Shown here in pieces: positions 1 through 14,300 of a stretch of DNA of 64,000 nucleotides. The number at the start of each line of letters is the position of its first letter. The stretch's first letter is position 1. The notes beneath the pieces are model-generated. The model was given only the letters and a program-made list of their open reading frames with translations, had not been told where the DNA came from and did no database searches. Position numbers and translations under genes: made by a program. The stretch is from Rhodeus uyekii (lineage: Eukaryota > Chordata > Actinopteri > Cypriniformes > Acheilognathidae), in contig JAWRVZ010000055.1 of NCBI GenBank assembly GCA_037043235.1, positions 2,910,501 to 2,974,500 of the forward strand, given 5' to 3'.

Positions 1-510
1 ACAGAAATTGACAATGTTTCAAATGGGAAAAAATGCTCCCATTATCAACTAATCTGTTGTATAATGTAACAATATACTTAATAATGTGCTATTTTTGGCT
101 TATACAATGATGAGTTATAGGTCGAATGGTTTCACATACACTGTAGCTGTCAGATTATTTTTATTTTCACTGTCTCAAACATGTATGCTATTGCATACGT
201 AGTTATTTGGGGGTGTTTTTTCATTAAAATAATTAAAGTAAGCTTTGAAAATCACATCACTGCTCAGACAAGACAGTAGAGCATATGCCGGTAATCAATT
301 AATCGTTCAGTTAGTCTGTCTGTAGGAAGATGTTATTGAAGAACTGTTATTTAATTCAGTGTTTATTGTGTAATGCAACTTTGTACATTGTTTTACAGCT
401 ACATTTTATATTTTAGCAATTTAACATAAATGGATGGCATTGCTGTGTGTTTTTGAATGGTTAGAAATAAACTACCCCTTAAAATCAATTCTTGGGGGCA
501 AATATTAAAA

Positions 511-650
511 CCCTTAAAAGGGTATGTTAGCCAAAAATGTCACCCTAATGTCATTCCAAACTGGCATACATAAAAGAAGATATTTTGAGAAATATGAAGA
601 ATGAAGTCAATGGTAAATGTTTTGGAAAAGACTTTTTGATTTCATCATCT
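511..650 (+). repeat. fragment of short palindromic fish MITE (CTTAAAGGGATAGTTCACCC family)
   Basis: Starts CCCTTAAAAGGGTATGTTAG and continues through CCAAAAATG, GTCATTCCAAACTGG and AAGAAGATATTTTGAGAA, recognisable blocks of a very common cyprinid palindromic MITE. Only one arm is clear. Two other copies lie at 10193-10256 and 12244-12430. Confidence 0.5.
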
Positions 651-3600
651 CTCAGAGGAATCCAGTCTTGACCATTAACAAGAGGTCATCCATTGGCTTC
701 CTGTTGTGGACACGGACGTGTGGATTTGCTGTTTGCTAATGTCTGGACGATTGATTTCGATCTCTCACCCTATCAGTACCTATAAAAGTCCCACAAACAG
801 ACTTCAAACAGGCTAGCTAGAAGACATAGCACACCACTGAGGTATTACAGACGGTATCTGCATCCTGACGTATTTCGGGATGAGAGACAGAGGGACAAAG
901 AGAGGGAGAGGGACGGGCTCATGCTGAAAGCATTTGCCTTAAGTGTTATCAGGCGTAGATAAGGCTCCATCTAGAACGCATCACAAAGCATTTTCAGCTC
1001 CAATAAAATTTAGTTTTGCTTCTGCTTTAGTGTCATTCCAAAATGGAAAAACAATTAAAAGCAAGCAAGTTTGGAATCATTGCAAATAATTTTGCAGAAT
1101 GGAAAATCTTGTTTTGATCTCGTATTACAAGTTTGTATGTTTCTTTGCAAGTTAATTCTGCCCAGAGATGACTACAGAATTGCTTTCAACCGCAACCTCA
1201 GGGGAAAAAAAGTGAGTTGAGTGGAATATAACAATGTTTGAAAGTGTTTTCTGAACTAAATAATGATTGCCGACTTGATCCAGAAAATACATAGTGAAAT
1301 TAATTGCTATGATGTTCCTTCAAGGTTTGCTCACACACGCATTCTTTATTATGTTCCCTTTGATTCTCCAACTGCTATTTTCATCCGTTAATCTGCTCTT
1401 GTGAAACGGCCTCTTTTTGTTTTCCTCCTTCACATAAAAGTCCTTGACTTTCCAAGTTAGACAAAAACACACAGGCCTTGCTCTTTCTGATGCTCTGACT
1501 GTCAGAATCTTTCATTTTATAGCCATTAGGTTCTCCACACTCATCTAATAGTCTCCCATTCATTCAGTGTTTCTTTCCTCCTGTCTGCTATCTATTCTCA
1601 CATGAAAGCTGCCAGAGCAGTGTGTGTCTGTTTACACCTCTCCTCCACACAGTCATCACAATTCACATACACTCACTTTTCAAGTGTGGCTCGGACTATT
1701 TGCAATTCATCAGGATATATTGCGCTTGAGCTTCAACAACAGTTTATACACAGAACTGTGCCGAGAGACTAAGAATTCAGTTTTTGGGAAAAGTTTTGAA
1801 CTTAATCATTTAAATTACATATGGATCCAAAACCTAAATTATACAAGATAGGCCAAAACAGTATCTGGATACATGCAGAATGTAGTAATAAAATAAGACC
1901 TTTATTAATGCTACAAAGAGGATGCTTATTTGCTCTTCAAGACTACTTGAAGATACTACTTAAAAGTTTATAATAATTTATTATACTGTATAATTTTATA
2001 TTAAATTTTAAGCCATGAAAATACTATTGTAAAAATCTAGTGGTTCTCTTTACATTCTCAATTTCGCAATATTTAACCTTTCACCCCTCATTTCCAGCAC
2101 ATCTCTCATTGCTCCTTTCTTCCTTTTCTTCTCCGCTCCTTCCCTGAACTTTCTTTTCTCCACCTTTCACTTCTCTCAACATTCTCTCCTCTCTCTCCCT
2201 CTGGTGATGGATGGACTCTTGGCTCTCAGCCTCCTCTTTCTCTAAGATTGTTCGTCGTCTCTCCCTACTTTTTGAGGGATAGATTGGAATAAACTTCTCC
2301 AGGAGAAGAAAATCCTGGTGTTTCCGTGAGTGTGTATGGGTAATTAACATTAAATACTTTTGAGAAGTTACTCTCAAAGAGTGATGGGACGTACTTTCAC
2401 CCAGGGATGAGGAAACTCGAGTCCTAGAGGGCCACTGTCCTGTAGAGTTTCGCTCCACTTTGCCTCAACACAACTGTCTGGAAGTTTCTAGTACGCCTGC
2501 AAGACCTTTATTAGATGGTTCAGATGTGTTTCACTAAAGTTGGAGCTGAACTCTACAAATCAGTGGCCGTCTAAGAGCAGAATAAAACATCATGTATTTT
2601 GCCAATTATTTTATAATCATGATTAATACAGCTCATTATATTATATCCATGCCTTGTCCTCTGTAAGGGCTGTGGGGATGCTGGAGTCTTATATTATATT
2701 AATATTACGCCTTAACTATCCATATTCACATTTGTGCATATATGAGAATGCGTTATATATTTACTTCTAAAATACCTAAATCAAATGATTAAGTTTAATA
2801 TTTCAGTTTTGAAGCTAGAGATGAAATAAAGATGTTTCCATAAGTGTTTTCTGACGTTTGAGATGTGCACAGAAGAGCAGGATCAGCCGTTGTCTTGCTG
2901 TTCTGTGGTCAGCTACCATAAATCACTCAGTTCAGCATGTACTCTTTAAACTACATATCCCTGCCAGGCTGTTTCTCTAAATAACACATCCCTCCCCCAA
3001 CACCGTATGTCACTGTCAAACAACACTAAAATACTGTGTGTTAGCCAAAGCCTGTTGTACTTTGAGAGTAAGAGAGACTTTTTTAATGGCATCAGTCTCG
3101 CAATGTTTTTATGTATTGTATGTGGTTGGATGCGTAGTACAACAGCAAAAGCAGCAATAAAAGTGTACTGTGTGTTTCCAGCTGCACACACACGGCTGTC
3201 AATTATCAGATGAACAGCAGGCCCTGCACATTAATAATGCCTGAATTTACGTGCTCCCACTCAGTTGCATGTTTAGGCCACCTACTGTACCTTTGAATGC
3301 CATGATTGCAAATGTGACGTTTTTTAGTTGGAGAGATTGTACTTTTCTTGGACAATGGCTTTTAAAATATTTTCTTTTGGTGGCTTCTGTCCAATGAGTC
3401 TGCAGGACTCTTATAAGTGAATGGCACCTATGAGCTCCAGTGGCCTTGTCAAGCCTCTCTGTTTTCATTTAACATATTTCTGCCTCCTGCCTCTGTTTAA
3501 TGTCCACTGACCTTGAAAAATAAGGTCTTTTCATGTCATAAAACACAGGTGACATTCTTGGTTCTGTGAAGAAATATGTCCCACAGAGCACAGCTGACAC

Positions 3601-4099
3601 ACTAAAGCACAGCAAAAAGACCGATTGGAAAAAAGAGAGCTATACCAATATATTTTTTCTTTCTTTCTTTGGCAAATTTTTACGGGCTGTTTTTGTGTGT
3701 GTGTCTCATTACAGATCATACAGTTATATTCTTCTTTTTATATTTCTAGCCATTGGAGGGGAATGCTTGACAAAAAAAAAAAAAGAAGAAAAGGAATGAG
3801 ATAACAGCCGGATTCATTTCACCACCATAGCGCTGTCTCCCATAGCCAGAGCTTTGTCTAAATGGCCAAAGGCCTGGTCCACACTGCAGTTTATTCTGGA
3901 CAAAAACCCATACTTGTATACAAAGGATCCATCTGACTGTATTGTAAATCAATAGATCAATCACTTTTTTTATGTGATGTTTTTTAGGGATTTAGATGTT
4001 ACATACAGTTCTGCTATATATTTATAGAAAGATATTTCGTTAGATTGCTCAAATACAACTATAATTTATTTAGAGTAAATCCTCATTAATATCCACAAT

Positions 4100-4395
4100 A
4101 TGAGGTTTAGATTTTAAGGTGTAATATGTTTCATACTTTTTGAAAGTACAGTAAAAACTACAGTAAAAATTGTAATATTATAACAATTTAATTTAGCTGG
4201 TTCCTATTGTAACAATTTTTTAAAAGTAATTTATTTCTGTTATGGCAAAGGTGAATTCTCAGTGTCACATGATCCATCAGAATATCATTCTAATATGTCA
4301 AATTTGGTGCACAAAAAAAAATTCTTATTGCTATCCATACTGAAAACAGTTGTGCTGCTTAATATTTTTGTGGAAACCATGGTACTAGTGTAATA
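4100..4395. repeat. fragment of palindromic fish MITE (TGTGCTGCTTAATATTTTTGTG family)
   Basis: Carries the diagnostic blocks TTATGGCAAAGG, TGTCACATGATCC, CAGAATATCATTCTAATATG and TGTGCTGCTTAATATTTTTG, shared with the copy at 6480-6966. The outer ends are decayed. The family is a widespread teleost non-autonomous DNA repeat; superfamily not assigned. Confidence 0.55.
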
Positions 4396-6479
4396 TGCAG
4401 CATTTCAGATGAAACCCTCAGTCAGATTTAAATATCTCCTTCATTTCAGTTCACTGAAGCATATCACTACTATATTCATGAACCCCTCAACTAGCACTTA
4501 GGTTACAATAATTGGATCACAAGGACCCTGTTGAAAGCGATATGAGGACAAATAACACACCGCTTTAGAGTAAACGGTGCAGTGGCTGCGACTTTATGTT
4601 CCATGTGATGCTCTTTCTATGTGGCTTAAGAGATTCCTGCCCTGACGCAACCTGTGAAAATACATCTAAAGCGTTAGACGGCATTCTGAGAAATATTTTT
4701 CTGCATGCTCTCACTTTACTGTGAGCTCTCGTCCGCTCTGAGAGTGCGGTATATTGATCTATATCGTACAGGACGGCCCTAAACCCAATACCACGCATGT
4801 AGGGAAAACACTGAGTGAGATTCCTGCCATTAAATATCCCATTAAAGTGCAATTTGACATGAAATCCCTGGCATGTACCCTGGAATTCTCTCGCTTCTTG
4901 TTTTCAATGAAACTCCCATCAGGGTTCCTGTTGCTCTTTATTTCATATTTTTCTTACACAATGGCCTCTTTAGTTTTCCATCAGAAGGTTTGAGGCTTAG
5001 CTGGCCCGACAGCTCCTTTGCCACGTCTGATCTGTGAAACTTCAAGTGAGGAGTGACAGAAAGGAGGAGAGAGCTACTTTAGATTCAATTTGATCTATTA
5101 AGCTACATTTAACCGGTGGATTCTGAGATGCCACTTTGGTTTAAAGACGTCTGGGCTAAAACATTAGCGCCTTGGCTAACACAGCACAGACACGGACAGA
5201 CATCTGTTTTTAAAAAAGAAAACACTCAAGCGTATATCTAAAATTTCAACCTCATGTCATATTAGTCTGAAACTTGAGGAATGTTTGTATGAAAATATTC
5301 TGGAATGCAGAAAGAAAGAAAATGGAAGGAAAGCGAATAGCAGAGAAAAGAGAGAGAAACCTTAGGAGGAAATGATGCAAACCCTTTTCCCCCAGTAACA
5401 AGATTGAATGACAAATTCAATATCAGTTTAATTCAGAGTTTATTGCTGTAGTTTTTGCTCTGATTGATCCCTTATTCACTGTTGCGCAATTATTGCTGTG
5501 TGTGATCCTGTGCTTCAAAACCTTTCTTCTGGCAAATACTCATGTGCAAAATGACAAACAGACCATCTACCTGACAAAGCCATCAGGGTCCTTAGCCAGG
5601 AAATTATATTTACCATGAAAGCAGAGCAAAGCCTCATAAATATCCATTAAGATATATAACTGTGTTAGGAAAGAACCGATTCAAGCTGAAATAAACAACA
5701 AAACACACCAAAGCTTTGTCTTTCTCAGCAGGTGTCTACACAAGCAACCTCGACTTCACATAGTGCATAGAGAGTTTAAACCTTGATCCAAAATGTAGTT
5801 ACCAACAGCTTTTGGGTTTAAAGAGAATTCCAGCATTCTGTTCCTCAGCTCCGAGATAATGCAAACCATGTTTGTCAGTAAGAAATGGTGGAATGAAATG
5901 AGAAACAAATTAAAACAAAGACTGCATGGTGAGATCCCAGAGGCTTGATGTGAACAACAATATGTAAGCGAAGAAGTGAGGCGCAAACAATGTTATCAGT
6001 TATGAATCCTGTCAGGACAAGGACAAAGAGTATTTTGACCTGAAGAAACCAGTCTTTCTTTCTTGAGGCGCTCGAAGGCCTTGGTCGCCGACACAGTATC
6101 TCACATAAATTCCTACGAATGATCAATAGGGGCTGACAATCTTCCAGATGATGATGATGAACAGGGCTTAAATAATTGCCAGAACTTTTGGACTGTCCAA
6201 AAGATTTGTGATAACATCACAAACACCTGGAGGAATTAAACAGCACATGGGAGCAAACACAGCTGACTGTGAGGACTGAAGACGCTCCCTGCTGCGATAC
6301 TCCAAAACAACGTTGACCTTAAACAGACGAGTTAGAGAGTCCTAAACTTTGGCAGAGCTTCCTCTCTTTGCTAAATGAGAGAGCCTGGGTTAGTCAAAAG
6401 CTCTAGAAAGCAACTAAAGCCATTATCAAGCAGCTGCAAAGAGGAAGTTGACAGGTAAAAGGCTCAAAATGGCTATTTA

Positions 6480-6966
6480 CTTGCATATTTATTATAAGCC
6501 GTTTATTTTTCAAATACCCCCACTAAATAATAAGGTTTGATAAGACTCTTTTTAAAAGAAATCTCTAATGCTAACCATTTATTTGTTAAAAAACAGCAAA
6601 CAAGATTTAAAATAAGGCTTTCTCTTAATGGCAAAGCTGACTTTTCAGCATCATTACTCCAGTGTCATGAGATCCTTCAGAAATCATTCTAATATGATAA
6701 TTTGGTGGTCAAGAAACATTTCTTATTATGATCAATGTTGAACGTAGTTGTGCTGCTTAATATTTTTGTGAAAACCACGATACATTTTTATTCCTGACTC
6801 TTTAATGAATAGAAAGTTCAAAAGAACAGCATTTATTTAAAGTAGAAATCTTTTGAACTGTCAATTTTAATAAACTGAATGCATTCTTCCTGAAGATGTG
6901 TATTGATTAATATAAAAAGAAATCTTAAAATCGAAATCTTACTGACGCCAAACTTTTGAATGGTAG
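6480..6966. repeat. fish palindromic MITE, fuller copy
   Basis: Contains ATGGCAAAGCTGACTTTTCA, TCCTTCAGAAATCATTC, TGCTGCTTAATATTTTTGTG, AGTTCAAAAGAACAGCATTT and ends CCAAACTTTTGAATGGTAGT, the usual terminus of this family. Further pieces with the same ends occur at 59448-59640 and 60690-60862. Confidence 0.6.
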
Positions 6967-7178
6967 TTTATATCCCAAAAATCACCCATTTCACCTCATT
7001 TAAAATGAAAATAGAAAATAGAAAAATATATAAATGTCCTACTGAATTTAAAAGCTGAAACCACTGATAAGATATTTTAACTTTATTTAATGATATTAAA
7101 CATTTTGCGTTTGAAATATGCAATGAGAGGAAATTTGACTCGCTTCAGACTTGACAGATTCTCTAAGAGAGTTGTTTT

Positions 7179-7180
<2 letters not shown>

Positions 7181-7257
<77 letters not shown>
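7181..7257. repeat. (CA)n microsatellite, 77 bp
   Basis: Uninterrupted CA dinucleotide run of about 38 units in the last mkx intron. The His/Thr-repeat and Cys/Val-repeat frames across it are artefacts of the repeat. Confidence 0.97.
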
Positions 7258-7261
<4 letters not shown>

Positions 7262-7973
7262 TATTGGGTCTTTCCATCGATATGATGATTTTATACTGTA
7301 CAAACTGTGTATTCTATCCCCTACCCCCTGCGTTTTTACATTTTCAAAAACATAATTTAGTCTGATTTATAAGCCGTTTTCCTCATGGGGACCAACTTTT
7401 TTTTTTCAGTTTTGACTAAAGACTATTCGTTTCTTTGCAGTTGGTGTTAAGACATGAACTCAACTTTGTTGAATACTGTGTGTGCAATACTGAGGAAAAT
7501 GTATGAGGAGATAAAGAGAGAATGAAGATGGATGAAAGAGAATAATTGTCACAATGACTGAATAAGTAATGATAGTTAATGGGCTGAAGACTAAACCAGT
7601 ATGAACTATGTTTACTGTACAGTTCAAATCTGAACTTGCATGACCTAAAACATTTTATCAAAAGCACAAGGCTTAATATAAAAGCGCAAACTCTTTGAAC
7701 TTCAATATTTTTTAGCATACTAGTATTTTCATACTATTAAAAACATATTTCATAATATTTACAAATGTCAAGTTTAAATGAAATGATTAATAGAGAGAAT
7801 AGAGAAACATACGACCCCTCTGTGACTCTACTTGTAGAAGCCAAAATCAAACATGGATTCAAAGACAGCTGATACTGGCCTGATGTAACCGCTTCAAGAT
7901 GCCCTTCTTTCTTGCAAAGAGCAAGAGAGACACACACAGAGAAGGAAAGAATGCAAGACTGGCAGTAGCTCAC

Positions 7974-8303
7974 CAGTCCTGTAGATAAAGTTGGCTTCTG
8001 CCTCTGAAGAGGACGGTGACAGCAGGTCTTCATCATACTCGTTAGAGCTGAAAGAGCCCGAGTGGTTCCTCCTCCGCGCGTCCATTACACCGTTGGCCAC
8101 CATTACGTGACGGAGCGAGTCGTTAAGGTAACGGTGCAACAGGCTGCTCTTGTATTTGGGTGGCGACACATAGTCATCAGCCAATGAGGCGTCTGCAGCC
8201 GCTCGAAGACCCACCCCCACAGCACCACTTTCCTTCTTGATGACGCTCTGGTACATTGGCTTATTAAACTCCCCGACCTGGGCCCGTGCAGTGGGGTCAC
8301 CAT
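7974..8303 (-). CDS. mkx: mkx coding exon 4 (post-homeodomain repressor-type region)
   Basis: 330 nt. Acceptor ATCCAG ends at 8304; donor ACTG|GTGAGC with GT at 7973-7972. It encodes a variable stretch and then strongly conserved Mohawk blocks: DDYVSPPKYKSSLL, HRYLNDSLRHVM, RRNHSGSFSSNE and LLSPSSSEAEANFIYRT. The exon ends after one base of a codon, so translation must continue into a further downstream exon (lower coordinates). Vertebrate Mohawk conserved blocks after this point were looked for in 1-7973 by eye and not seen. Confidence 0.94.
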
Positions 8304-11300
8304 CTGGATGTGATGGAGGATACATGCAAATATGTCAATACAAGTTTGGGAAGAAAAAACTGAATTATAACACATCAATATTTCGATCTCCTGCCCTTTA
8401 CACCTTCTCAGAAGGGAGAGACATTCATTCAATCACCCTTCTCTTCTACATGACCCCTCCAGTTCATTGAAAATGCTTGATTGGATTACACTGCTTAATA
8501 ACACGAGCCTCCCCAACTGCAAGTGAGTGTGTCGGATCAAATTTAGTGCTGAGAGACTGATGTCTTCTACCGAGGGTGAAGCAAACAAGGTTTGGAACTC
8601 TGCACCTTGAATGACCTCATTTGAGAAAGTATCAAAATAAAAAACAAATTACTTAAATGTAATAAGTTCAAGATCTAGAGTGGTGTGAAAAAGCGTTTGC
8701 CCCCTGAACACTCTTGTACGTTTGTCACACTGAGATCATCAAACAATTTTAAATATTAGTCAAAGACAATACAAGTAAACACAAAATGCAGTTCTTAAAT
8801 GAACAAAATCCAAACCTACATGGCCCTATGTGAAAAAGTGACCCCAACATAGCTGTGGTTTATCACACCTTTCTAGGAGTGGCCGGCTGACCAAAATGAC
8901 CCCAAGAGCACAGCGTCAACTCATCCGAGAGGTCACAAAAGATCCCACAACAACATCCAAAGAACTGCAGGCCTCACTTGCCTCAGTTAAGGTCAGTGTT
9001 CATGACTCCACCATAAGAGAGAGACTGAGCAAAGATGGCCTGCATGGCAGAGTTCCAAGATGAAAACCACGACTGAGCAAAACGAACATTAAGGCTGAAG
9101 CAAACGTGGGTTTTGCAGCAGGAAAATGGTCCAAAACACACCAGTAAGTCTGAATGGCTGAAGAAAATGAACCTCCAAAATGAAGACCTCCAATTCTGCA
9201 AAACTGAGTGGACCAACATTTTTCCACAGCACTTTAAAAGACTTCCTTGATTGCAGTTGTTGTTGGTAAGGTTGGCCCAACCAGTTATTAGGTTTAGGGA
9301 GAAAACACTTTTTCACAAAGGGCCACGTAAATGTGGATTTTGTTTTGCCTTAATAATAACAAACTTTATTTAAAAACTGCATTTTGTGTTTACTTGTCGT
9401 CTTTAATATTTAAAATTGTTTGATGATCTCAAACAGTGTGACAAGTGTGACAAACGTACCAAAAAAAAGAAATCGGGGCAAACTCTTTTTCACATCCCTC
9501 TAGATAGATTTAAAGATCAAATACAAAATAATATGCTACATATGAATATACATTTTTTTTTAATATACAAGTGATAATCTAAAAGGTGCAAGTCTCAAAA
9601 AATAGGAATGGCACCTACACTACCAAACTAAATCTTGTAAAAACTGCATTCCTCAAAGTGTCAGTAAAGATGAATAACTTTGGTAGAACTGCAAGGGATA
9701 AAACGGCTAGTTTCATTCTGCTTTTTGGTAATAAAACTAATAAAAGTATTAACTTTCTCATCAGCAGGGGGGAAAAAACCCTATGGACATTCCAATGTCA
9801 TATCTCCGCCTCGAGAGTGTGTGTGTTCAGTTGATCTTTCCGTTCCGTTGATCAAAAAAACACCCAATCATTCATCTCATATTATTTGCTCAGCCACCTG
9901 TAGTCCCATCAGTGATTCATTAAAAGAACATAAATAAAAGACAATGACATGTTTTATTACGGGATGATGAATGAGACATGCCTTTGATTTTTCTTTTCTT
10001 TTAGAAAACTAACTATTTGGTGAATTAATGCTGTTTGTAATACAACAGCAGTTCGATGGTCCAAAATGTTTTCTCTCAGTTGGCATTGTCACTCATGTAA
10101 CAATTACGAAAAAAGTGAATACGTTTGTTACCAAAAGAATCAGACCATTTATCAACTGCAGTTCCACCATTTTTATTTATCTCTTGACTTGTTCTTAAAG
10201 GGATAGTGTCATCATTCACTCATCATCATTCATTTTTGGGTGAACTATAACTTTAACACACGAGTCTTCAGTAAAATCTATATAATCGTGGACTAGCAAA
10301 TTCCTTTGAATAAGCGATTTAATTTTTAACTATGTATGCGGTTTCTTTATTGCTTTTGATTTACTCGTTTGAGAAGGTCCATGGGTCAAATTACAGTCGT
10401 TTTTTTAACATTCAGAATTTCAGAGCCACATCGCTCACTCCACATTCATTCCAAAGATTGTTTTAGTGCACCCTTATTGTATACTACCTTGACAACCATT
10501 CCATAATGCAGGAAACAAGGGTAAACACACTGGAGTTCACACAAATGCAATATTTCCTAGGATACGGGGTTAGGATTGCGTGAGTGAATGCCTCCTAAGT
10601 GAGCTAGGATTTCACTGCAAGGCTCTATCTTGACTCAAATGTGTGAAGAGTGTGTCTGAAGCTTAGATCTTCTGTGTAGCACATAATTACTGAGCTCAGA
10701 CACGGGAACGACAGACCTGATGAAACGTCTGTGCAACACAACTTTCCCTCTAAACAACCGAGACATTGCATAGTAAACAACTTGTATGATGTTACATGAT
10801 GGGCTTGTATAATCATAGCTTATAATCGGGTAAAGCTCAAAAAACACATCAGAAAATAAGAAGTAAAACACAAAAAGGACTATTTTTATCCCATCTCCTT
10901 TAATCTCTTGACTTTATGGTTTTGTTATGAGCTGGTAATTCTCATTATTCTCAATGGTGAATCTTACTATATTAGAGGAGTCTTGCGCAGATATTTTTTA
11001 TGTATTTATTTTTTTAGGTCAGTTAGCTTTGTTGTCATTTAAAATTTTTGCAATTTAATTTTCTTCATGACGTACAAAACAATAATTCTGTGGGGGTTTT
11101 TTTCTGTATTGTGACCAAGAGGTAATTTAAATATGTAGAGTGAGACATATTTTCCTCTAGAAACATTTCAATAGCCATTTTTTATAGGATTTTTTTGAGC
11201 AAAGAGAGAATTTGCTTATCGAAATTCCTGATGCAAATGCTAATTATCGATAAAATTCCACAAGTGTCAACACAATCCTTTTCTGTTTAAGTTATGCCCT

Positions 11301-14300
11301 TAAATTAAATGACAAGTTTACATTTGTCCAGAAGGTGAGGAAATAAGAGGTCAAAGATTAAGCCAGGCTGCTGACACAGATTGTGTGCTATTCTAGTGTG
11401 TAAAAAAGCAGGAAGTTATTTGTAGGATGAGACAGATTTGAGAGGCAAAGACTGGCATTCCTTTTCTAACCGCAGAGTGTGTGTCCTTCTCCAAGACATC
11501 TAATCAAGGCACCAAATACAGAGTGTGTGTGTTTGGAGGTCACTGTTAAGCACAGGGGGATGATAAGTGTTCTGACTGAATGTCTCATTGTGTGCGGATG
11601 CTTATGTTAAGCGATGCAGCCAACAAACATGCAGTCTGTCAGAGATCCAGCAACATCCCTGCATTTGTAACGCCTTAGCGTGTAAATCAGAGCGAAAAAC
11701 AGAAGGAAAAAAGAGAGAACTTCAGATAGTTAGCTAGGATGTTTTTGTGTTTATTCATGTAAGTGCAAGATTATGTGTGAGTGTTTGTGGTTGAGTCGTG
11801 ACGCCCCATTGTGGTGTGCTAATCACAGTGTGCATGACTGTCTGTAAGCCTACGCGTCTGTCCGGTTAACTTAAACACAGAGGAGGATGCACACACCAAC
11901 ACTGCACTCGAACATACCCCGGCCCTGATTTATGGCTCAGCTGCTATATGATGCTATAAAAATGTTTGGAGTGTTGCACTGACTGTATTGCAATAAAACA
12001 TCTGCGTTTAAGTATCCTGTCTGGTCTGTTTCAGCTACATGCTGAATAAAACCCCAAACAGTTTCTTATAAATACTACAACACTTCATACCAATCAAATT
12101 TAGCACCAAGATAGGTGAATTGGTTTGTGCTTGTTTGTTTTAAAGAGCAGTTTTACTTGCACAGTGTGTATGTGTATTTTCAAGCAGTGATTAACAGTGT
12201 TTATTGCACATGCTCTATATGCATGACTAAATATGCTCCTCCTTAAAGGTACAGTTCATCCAAAAACAAAAATCCTGTCATCATTTACTCACCCTTGCTG
12301 ACTTGAGAAAGAAGGATGTTGCAATTGTTGTGTCTATACAAATTACAGACAGTGGGGTCCAAAACAATACTGACTTTAATTATTTTGAAAGTCATAGAGG
12401 TTTGGATTTTTTTGGTTGAACTACTTTAAGTGTGTGTGTATGATTTATCCATCACAAAAACGTTTGGAACGACATGTTCCCCCCAATTTTCTTATTAGTG
12501 GTCAATTGAAATGCAAATCAACTCTCCACAAATGCACTGTGTGATTGTGTGTGCAGGTATGAGAGAGTCTGTGTGTCGTACCATCAGAGCAGGAGTCATC
12601 GCTGCTGACGCTCAGTCTTTCTGCGTTGCCCTGGACGTACTTGTTGTAGAGTTTGATCCTAAGGGCCCAACTCAAATCAGGCTGCCTAACTGTGTTCTTC
12701 AGCCGCCGTCGAGCATTTGCAAACCAGTTAGACACCTGAAAAAAATAGGGAGGGCGTTTGACCAAGACATAGAGTTTTGAATGCACGAAAAATACATGAC
12801 AAGTCTTTTTAACCTGTATCTTTTATTGATTCAGTTTTTCACACACAGACCCAGATGCTGCATTGTTCATTGGGACACTATGAAAACCATTAAAAATGGG
12901 CTGATGCCACACGCAAATATCGCAGGAACACTGTGAATGTAACATTACTACTGTTACATTGATGAAGACCTGGGTGCTTATTCTGGCTTCTGCCACGCTC
13001 ACCTAATAATATTCCTTTTCCTCTGCCCGACGTCTGTCTTTTTGCAATAAAAACAATATTCGCCCCAGCCTTCTCCATTTCACAGAGACCATTAGATGAT
13101 ATACTAGGAAAACTTTTCATGCCCGATACACTTCAAGCCACTTATGACAGGCATTGTACTGGGGCACTTTAAAAATGTTATTCAAGCCCTGAGTTTCCTG
13201 ACCTCTGCTTTATATAAAATTAGCAAAGGCCAACAGCCATATTTTTCCTTTTAAACAGGTCAATGGAGGCCAGTGGTTTTTGGAGGAAGCATTGATCATA
13301 CGATCAGAGCCGATGCCAAAGGGGGTAGGCATTGGCAGGCCTCCCCCCCCTCCCCTACCCGCTGAACGTGAGCGAACTCGAAAGTGATTACAAATGTGTG
13401 AAATGCATGAATTTCATCGTGCTGAACACGATTTTGGCAGCCGGCTCTGTATAGTATGCATACTAGGTGGTAAAAGAAATACACTTGCGATGAGAAAAGT
13501 TCAGGTGCATCATTGGTCCTAAAGTCTGGAGATGTCACAAAAGTATTAGATTATTTATTCATTTAAACCGAGTATCAGTTTTGCATTTGTAAGTCCTTTT
13601 TTCCATATTGCAGTGCAGTCTGCTCTTTTTTTTTAACAAATGGCTCCTTTTCATGATTATTAGAACCAGATAAAATTGTTAGGGTCATCCAGAATAGCAA
13701 CTACAGGCTGAGCCAATTCTTAACAAATTTAGAGAACATGTTTATGTCTTCATGTTGAGACACAGACTGAGACAGATATGTACACAGAAACCGACACAGA
13801 CTGGAAAACACATATGTGAAGAGTTAAACACAAGCCATGTGTCTCTGAATTTGTATATTGGCTAAACGATAAAAAAGAGAAAGTCTTTACTAGAGTAAAC
13901 CTGAATTTGCTTGCAGCTTGTGTTTGGGAATGAACACCTGCACCTTCATCTTAATGCAAAAAAACAAATGTCATTTTAATAATCCTTCTGTCAAGAACCA
14001 GTAGCTCTTGGTAGCACGCTTATGGAAATGTTGTGGAAAATGAACTTACTCACCTGCACGAGTGTCATTTGTGAGCCAAGCGCAAGAAGGATTTTCTCTG
14101 TTTTAGTGGGGTAAGGATTGTCCCGGTGTTTGTAGAGCCACTGTTTCAAAGGCCGGGCCATGTCCTGCAGAGCTTGCCGTTTATGCCGTACCTTTCCTGG
14201 GTTCTGACGAGACCTGCCGAGAAAAACAAGCTGACACAGGCTACATAAATCTCATGACAATTATACAAGACTTAAGAATGGACACTCATGTGGAGAAATT

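Larger units (their letters stand above)
1..7973. other. 3' part of mkx intron (no coding exon recognised)
   Basis: AT-rich sequence with repeats at 511-650, 4100-4395 and 6480-6966 and the CA microsatellite at 7181-7257, listed separately. Short open frames here (for example 2081-2458 minus and 7894 onward past the donor) show no protein family resemblance. The last mkx exon was sought and not found. Confidence 0.6.
8304..12581. other. mkx intron between coding exons 3 and 4
   Basis: Holds a Tc1 deletion derivative (8678-9500) and two small MITEs (10193-10256, 12244-12430). Nothing else recognisable; open frames here are short and unlike known proteins. Confidence 0.7.

Noticed and set aside
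2081..2458. 125-codon charged frame, minus strand
   Set aside because: Arg/Glu-rich low-complexity from a pyrimidine-rich tract; checked as a possible last mkx exon and does not match the Mohawk C-terminus.
7083..7365. Cys/Val- and His/Thr-repeat frames
   Set aside because: Translation of the CA microsatellite.
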